Shown piece after piece: positions 59,768-64,000 of a stretch of 64,000 bases of DNA (position 1 is the stretch's first letter; the number at the start of each line of letters is the position of its first letter). A model generated the notes under the pieces. That model saw nothing but the letters and a program-made list of their open reading frames with translations, searched no databases and was not told the DNA's origin. Source of the stretch: Desulfobacterales bacterium. Lineage in GTDB: Bacteria > Desulfobacterota > Desulfobacteria > Desulfobacterales > CAFBRK01. A program made the position numbers and the translations under genes. Location of the stretch: positions 1 to 64,000 of the forward strand of contig JAIPEL010000006.1 of assembly GCA_021737185.1 (NCBI GenBank), written 5' to 3'.

Positions 59768-62458
59768 TTAACACCGAGTCAGGGAGCTGTAAACGCGCAA
59801 CAGCTTGTCGGGAAGCTCCCTGACGTCGGATATCACGTTATGATGAACCTGACCATAGAGGTCGTCCAGTTTCGGATCCGCCGGCAGGTTCACCGTAAGG
59901 GCACGGACGTAGATCTGTTTTGCCCGGGTTTCGGAGATCGCCCGGCGGGTGTCGGCGATGGCATATCCCCCCTTGTAATCCAGGTCGTTGGGAAACCCGT
60001 CTCCGATGATCAGCAGCAGGCGAACCCTGGAAGAAAGCGCTTCGAGCTGCGTTGCCGCATGACGGATGGCCGCCCCCATGCGGGTGCTTCGCTGGGGTGT
60101 CAGGGCGCCGATTCGTCCCCGAACCGAATCGTCGAGGGGCTCTTCGAAATCCTTGATTCTGAAATAGTCGACCCCGAGACGGCCGGTGCCGGAAAAGCCG
60201 GCGATGGCAAATGCGTCTCCCACAATGGACAGTGCTTCACAGAACAGCACCAGGGCTTCTTTTTCCACTTCCAGCACGGAAGCCCTCGATCCGGCCACCT
60301 GGTTGGCGGTGGATCTTGAAAGATCGACCAGCAGCAGCACCCCGATGTCCCGCTCCTGCTTGAGTCGCTTGATGTATAGGCGTTCGGAGGGGGTTTTCCC
60401 GGCCTTTCTGTCCACGGCAAAATCGATGAGTGCCCGGTGGTCGAAGGCGTCTCCTTCGATCCACTGCCGAAGAATTTTCAGCCCTTCGGGCTTGAGGGTC
60501 TCGAAGGCGGTGCGAATGCGGCTCACCAGGTGGCGCCGGCGGTTAAGAGTGTCTGCATAGAAATCGGCGGTGTCTACTCCGACCTGCCGCTCCCGCACGC
60601 GAACATGCCGCTCGAGATAATCGTCGAGGCGTGCGTCCCATTCGCGATACCAGAAAACCGGCCCCTCTGCTTCTTCGGTCAAGGGGGTCGGCGCATCGGG
60701 CGGTGCCAGCCACGGGTCGAGGTCGATGTCTTTTAAATCGACCCGACAATGGCCCGGCCCGGGATCCGGCGTCCGGATCACTTTTTCCAAGGCCTCCCGG
60801 CTCAGCGGTTCGCCCGGGTCCCGGAGAAGCCGGCGAAGATCGGATTTGTAGACCCGAAACCGGCTGCTTTTCTCGACCGCGGACTTGATCCCCATGGCCG
60901 CATTTTCCGCGGCCTGGTCGCTGAAGAAGAAAAGATCCGGCCGCAGCCTTCTGCCGAAGGGAAAGGCAAAGGGCCGATAGCCGCCGTCCCCGGCCCTGTC
61001 AAGGATCGACTGCGCCGCTTCCGGGTAGGCAAGATCGACCATCAAGGCCGCCGTCTCCACAGAGGGGTCTTTTTCGAACTCCTGTAAAAACCGCTTCACC
61101 CATCGGTCGGCAGCCTGGCCGGCGGGGTTCGCATCAGCAGGCATTCCGATCACCAGCCGAGAAAAGAGGTGAACCAATATCGGGTGGCGATCGGTTCGTT
61201 TGTTTTCCAGGGCCTCGCGGTTCTGCGGAAGCACCGTTTGATGAAGCCCGGGGTAGCGGATGGCAAAGAAGCGTTGAATGCGGCCCTGCTCGAAAATAAA
61301 AAAGAGGTCTCGGGCGAGCGCCGGGCAGGAAAACGCATTACAGAAGCGCTCCAGGTCCGAGGCGCTGCTTTCATCCGGCAGCGCCCGGCCGCAGCGTTCG
61401 CATGCCTTTTCCAGGTCGAAATCGAAGGTGCCGAACTCGTGAAGGCCCGCCTCGAGGCGGACCATCAGCCGGTAGAGCCCGACGTTGTCTGAGCGGCGCG
61501 AGTAGACGCCGATGGTTTCGGGCAGATAGATGGTGCGGCTGTCGGAAAACACGGCAAGGGTGTCCTCCGGCTCTTTGAATGCCGCCCGCGGCAGTGCGCT
61601 TAGGGGACGGACGGAAAGCGGCCGGCCTGTCCTGGCCCGCAGATAGCGGTTGAGCCCCTCCCGGATCTGAGAAAGCGCCGCGGTCACCTGAAGTTCGCTG
61701 CAGGCATCGGCGCCCAGCTTCGATTCCAGGGAAAAAAACCGCCGGCCCCGGGCCGGATTCTCCCGGAACCGGCTCCGGCCCATTTCGATGAAACGGTTCA
61801 GGGAGGCCTCGGAGAGCATCGCCAGCCCTTTTTCCATCCCCTCCAAGAACGGTTCGATCAGGGTTGGATCGATGCCGCAGGCGGTCTTCAGCGCACGGAT
61901 CTGCCAGACCCGGCGGGAAAATGAAAAGGAAAAGGGCGCCTTGGACAGAACCACCGTAAGCTGAAGGCACCGGTTGTAGGACAGATCGGCGGAAAAGGCC
62001 GCGTTCAGCAGATCGAGAAACGCGGCGGCCGCATCGGTCTGGCCGGCGTCCAGGAGGCGGGTCAGCGCCGAAAGGGGCCGGGACAGGGTGTAGGTCCCCT
62101 TTTGGGTCAGAATCCGGACGGTTTCGAGAAACTGCCCGACCAGGCCCGGCGCTTCCGATTTCATGACCGGCACCAGGGCTTGAGCCATGATTTTGCCGAA
62201 GGTCGGTCCGTGGCGCCCCGCATCCCGGACCAGTGCTCGATACCGCTTCCACACCCCGGCAGGCGCACCGGCCAGCTCTGCAAGCCCCGTTCCCACGGCC
62301 CGACCGAAGGAAGGCTCCATGGACAGCGCCCAGAGGGTGTCTTCGAGCAGTTCTGCAGTCCGATCGGCAGGCATCTTCTCTCCGGCGCGAGCCAGCCGGT
62401 CGGCCAGTTCCGGGTCGGCCTCGCCGAGCATGTCTATCGGATCGGACTTAGCATTCAT
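59768..62458 (-). CDS. norD: VWA-domain NorD/CbbO-like protein
   Basis: C-terminal VWA with MIDAS DLSRST; pairs with the NorQ-like ATPase upstream. Confidence 0.8.
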   Translation of the reverse strand: MNAKSDPIDMLGEADPELADRLARAGEKMPADRTAELLEDTLWALSMEPSFGRAVGTGLAELAGAPAGVWKRYRALVRDAGRHGPTFGKIMAQALVPVMKSEAPGLVGQFLETVRILTQKGTYTLSRPLSALTRLLDAGQTDAAAAFLDLLNAAFSADLSYNRCLQLTVVLSKAPFSFSFSRRVWQIRALKTACGIDPTLIEPFLEGMEKGLAMLSEASLNRFIEMGRSRFRENPARGRRFFSLESKLGADACSELQVTAALSQIREGLNRYLRARTGRPLSVRPLSALPRAAFKEPEDTLAVFSDSRTIYLPETIGVYSRRSDNVGLYRLMVRLEAGLHEFGTFDFDLEKACERCGRALPDESSASDLERFCNAFSCPALARDLFFIFEQGRIQRFFAIRYPGLHQTVLPQNREALENKRTDRHPILVHLFSRLVIGMPADANPAGQAADRWVKRFLQEFEKDPSVETAALMVDLAYPEAAQSILDRAGDGGYRPFAFPFGRRLRPDLFFFSDQAAENAAMGIKSAVEKSSRFRVYKSDLRRLLRDPGEPLSREALEKVIRTPDPGPGHCRVDLKDIDLDPWLAPPDAPTPLTEEAEGPVFWYREWDARLDDYLERHVRVRERQVGVDTADFYADTLNRRRHLVSRIRTAFETLKPEGLKILRQWIEGDAFDHRALIDFAVDRKAGKTPSERLYIKRLKQERDIGVLLLVDLSRSTANQVAGSRASVLEVEKEALVLFCEALSIVGDAFAIAGFSGTGRLGVDYFRIKDFEEPLDDSVRGRIGALTPQRSTRMGAAIRHAATQLEALSSRVRLLLIIGDGFPNDLDYKGGYAIADTRRAISETRAKQIYVRALTVNLPADPKLDDLYGQVHHNVISDVRELPDKLLRVYSSLTRC

Positions 62459-62544
62459 TGTGTATCTTTGTTTTCGATGCTGACAGCAGCTTCTTTTGGG
62501 TTGTGAAAATGATCACCCAGGCGGCGAAGCCGTCTCTCTTGTTT

Positions 62545-62580
62545 TGAAAAATCGAAGTGCGAAGCGCTTCGATTTTTTAA
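62545..62580 (-). terminator. Terminator-like hairpin between norQ-like and norD-like genes
   Basis: AAAAATCGAAG-TGCGAAGCG-CTTCGATTTTTT stem-loop at the end of the 62577-63395 gene. Confidence 0.6.
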
Positions 62581-63395
62581 AACAGGTCGTCGATCAGCTC
62601 CTGGAGGGTTTCCAGCAGCCGCAGGTCGTCGGTGAGAGGCAGGCAGACCGCCGTCCGGCAGGCCGCCGCCGGGTCGATCCCCCGCCGGATCATCTGGGCC
62701 GCATAGATCAGCAGACGCGTGCTGGCCCCTTCGGTGAGCCCCTGCTCCCGGATGCCCCGGATTTTGCGGGCCAGGGAGACGAGCCTTGCGGCGGTTTCCA
62801 GATCGACTTCCCCCTCGTGGGCGACGATGTCCGCCTCCTGGTCTGCGTCGGGGTAGTCGAAATCGATGGAGACAAAGCGCTGGCGGGTGCTCTGCTTCAG
62901 GTCCTTGAGCACCGACTGGTAGCCCGGGTTGTAGGAGATGACCAGAAAAAAGTCCGGGTGGGCCGAAAGGCTCTCGCCTTTCTTGTCCACCGGGAGCGTG
63001 CGCCGGTTGTCGGTGAGGGGATGGATGACCACCGTGGTGTCTTTCCTGGCCTCGACGATTTCATCCAGGTAGCAGAAGGCCCCGATTCGGACGGCCCGGG
63101 TCAGGGGCCCGTCGACCCAGACGGTTTCATCCGCTTTGAGCAGGTACCGGCCGATCAGATCCGAGGCGAACAGGTCTTCGTGGCAGGCCACGGTGATCAG
63201 CGGCCGCCCGAGCCGGAACGCCATGTATTCCACGAACCGGGTTTTGCCGCAGCCGGTGGGTCCCTTGAGCATGACCGGCAGCCGGGCGTCGTAGGCGGCC
63301 ATAAACAGATCGACCTCGTCTCCGGTGGCCAGGTAAAACGGCTCTTTTTCGATCAGCAACTCCGGATGTTCCGGTAGAGCATCACCTTCAGGCAT
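62577..63395 (-). CDS. norQ: CbbQ/NirQ/NorQ-type MoxR AAA+ ATPase
   Basis: [67 protein letters not shown]. Confidence 0.85.
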   Translation of the reverse strand: MPEGDALPEHPELLIEKEPFYLATGDEVDLFMAAYDARLPVMLKGPTGCGKTRFVEYMAFRLGRPLITVACHEDLFASDLIGRYLLKADETVWVDGPLTRAVRIGAFCYLDEIVEARKDTTVVIHPLTDNRRTLPVDKKGESLSAHPDFFLVISYNPGYQSVLKDLKQSTRQRFVSIDFDYPDADQEADIVAHEGEVDLETAARLVSLARKIRGIREQGLTEGASTRLLIYAAQMIRRGIDPAAACRTAVCLPLTDDLRLLETLQELIDDLF

Positions 63396-63696
63396 GAAAC
63401 GCTCCTTCGTAACTGGTGCGATAAATTCCGTCCTTAAGGCGGATCGGCCCTCGTTTGTCTGAAACTTCGGTCAAAGTCGGGGTTTTTGTAAGGCAGAGAC
63501 TTCGAGGCGAAGTTTGCAGAACCGATAAATTTGGCTGCTCTGGCAGCCAGGGGCCGGCGCTGCCGCTTTCGGACCGTTGCGCCGAATATCCTTGCATTGA
63601 CACAAGTCCTGGAATACTTAAAGTGTTTTGTTTTTCTCGGCACCCTGGGGCGGCGCAGCCGCCCGACATAAATACGCGAAGCGGATTTATCATTAG

Positions 63697-64000
63697 ATGA
63701 CGGAAAATGACAACATGGTGCACCGGCTCACCTGGGAAGACAAGGAGATCGTCCTTGTCGGCACGGCGCACGTCTCCAAAGAAAGCGTAGAGCGCGTCCG
63801 GACGGTTATCGACGAAGAGCGCCCCGATACCGTCGCAGTCGAGCTGTGCCCCTCCCGTCACCAGGCCATCCGCCAGAAGGAAAACTGGCTCGACACCGAC
63901 ATCGTCAAAGTGATCCGCCAGCGCAAGGCCACTCTCCTGTTCATGAACCTTCTGCTGGCTTCGTTTCAGCGCCGCATCGCAAAGAAGCTCAACATCCAGC
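63697..64000 (+). CDS. TraB/PrgY family protein, partial (runs off window)
   Basis: MTENDNMVHRLTWEDKEIVLVGTAHVSKESVERVRTVIDEERPDTVAVELCPSRHQAI; GTAHVSKES motif. Confidence 0.8.
   Translation, partial: MTENDNMVHRLTWEDKEIVLVGTAHVSKESVERVRTVIDEERPDTVAVELCPSRHQAIRQKENWLDTDIVKVIRQRKATLLFMNLLLASFQRRIAKKLNIQ

Noticed and set aside
63388-63861. 157-aa minus ORF upstream of the NorQ-like gene
   Set aside because: Overlaps the start of the TraB-family gene antisense and lacks recognisable domains.

Overview
A 64-kb, high-GC bacterial chromosome segment. Gene content resembles a Desulfobacterota-like anaerobe, but that taxonomy is inference. No rRNA, tRNA, CRISPR array or prophage was recognised. The window falls into five parts. 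(1) 0-10.3 kb is a mosaic accessory zone. It holds a truncated transposase, two about 97% identical decayed RAYT/Y1-transposase-derived elements, REP-like hairpins, a five-gene minus-strand operon of unknown function (two lipoproteins plus a membrane protein with an internal two-TM duplication), and a HicAB toxin-antitoxin module sandwiched between duplicated 3' gene fragments. (2) 10.5-23 kb has a SNF2 helicase/Zn-finger protein pair. It is followed by an amino-acid catabolism and branched-chain amino-acid ABC transport cluster: a trans-3-hydroxyproline-dehydratase-like proline racemase family protein, a DadA-like oxidoreductase, livFMHKG and a GntR regulator. MITE-like elements are threaded between its genes. 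(3) 23.3-48.9 kb is an all-plus-strand envelope/energy stress island: a quinol-monooxygenase-like ABM protein, a B12-radical SAM protein, HflK-HflC-small protein-FtsH-LapA, a run of truncated genes (N-ATPase alpha/gamma, pyruvate kinase, ADP-forming acyl-CoA synthetase-GNAT, BON), intact PfkB and alpha-glucan phosphorylase, small membrane/BON proteins, a second LapA, a 2919-aa cyclic beta-glucan synthase and a sigma-54 activator. Two 31-bp palindromes lie about 117-120 bp upstream of sigma-54-like promoter motifs at two positions in this island. (4) 48.9-59.6 kb is a second amino-acid oxidation and liv cluster (FAD oxidoreductase, ornithine cyclodeaminase family, livFGMHK, RidA). (5) 59.7-64 kb carries NorD/NorQ-like VWA and MoxR proteins and a divergent TraB-family protein cut by the window end. 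The strongest candidates for new biology are the palindrome/sigma-54 pair, the decayed island bounded by LapA/BON paralogs, the five-gene lipoprotein/membrane operon, the FtsH-HflKC small-protein module, and the RAYT-derived non-autonomous repeats.
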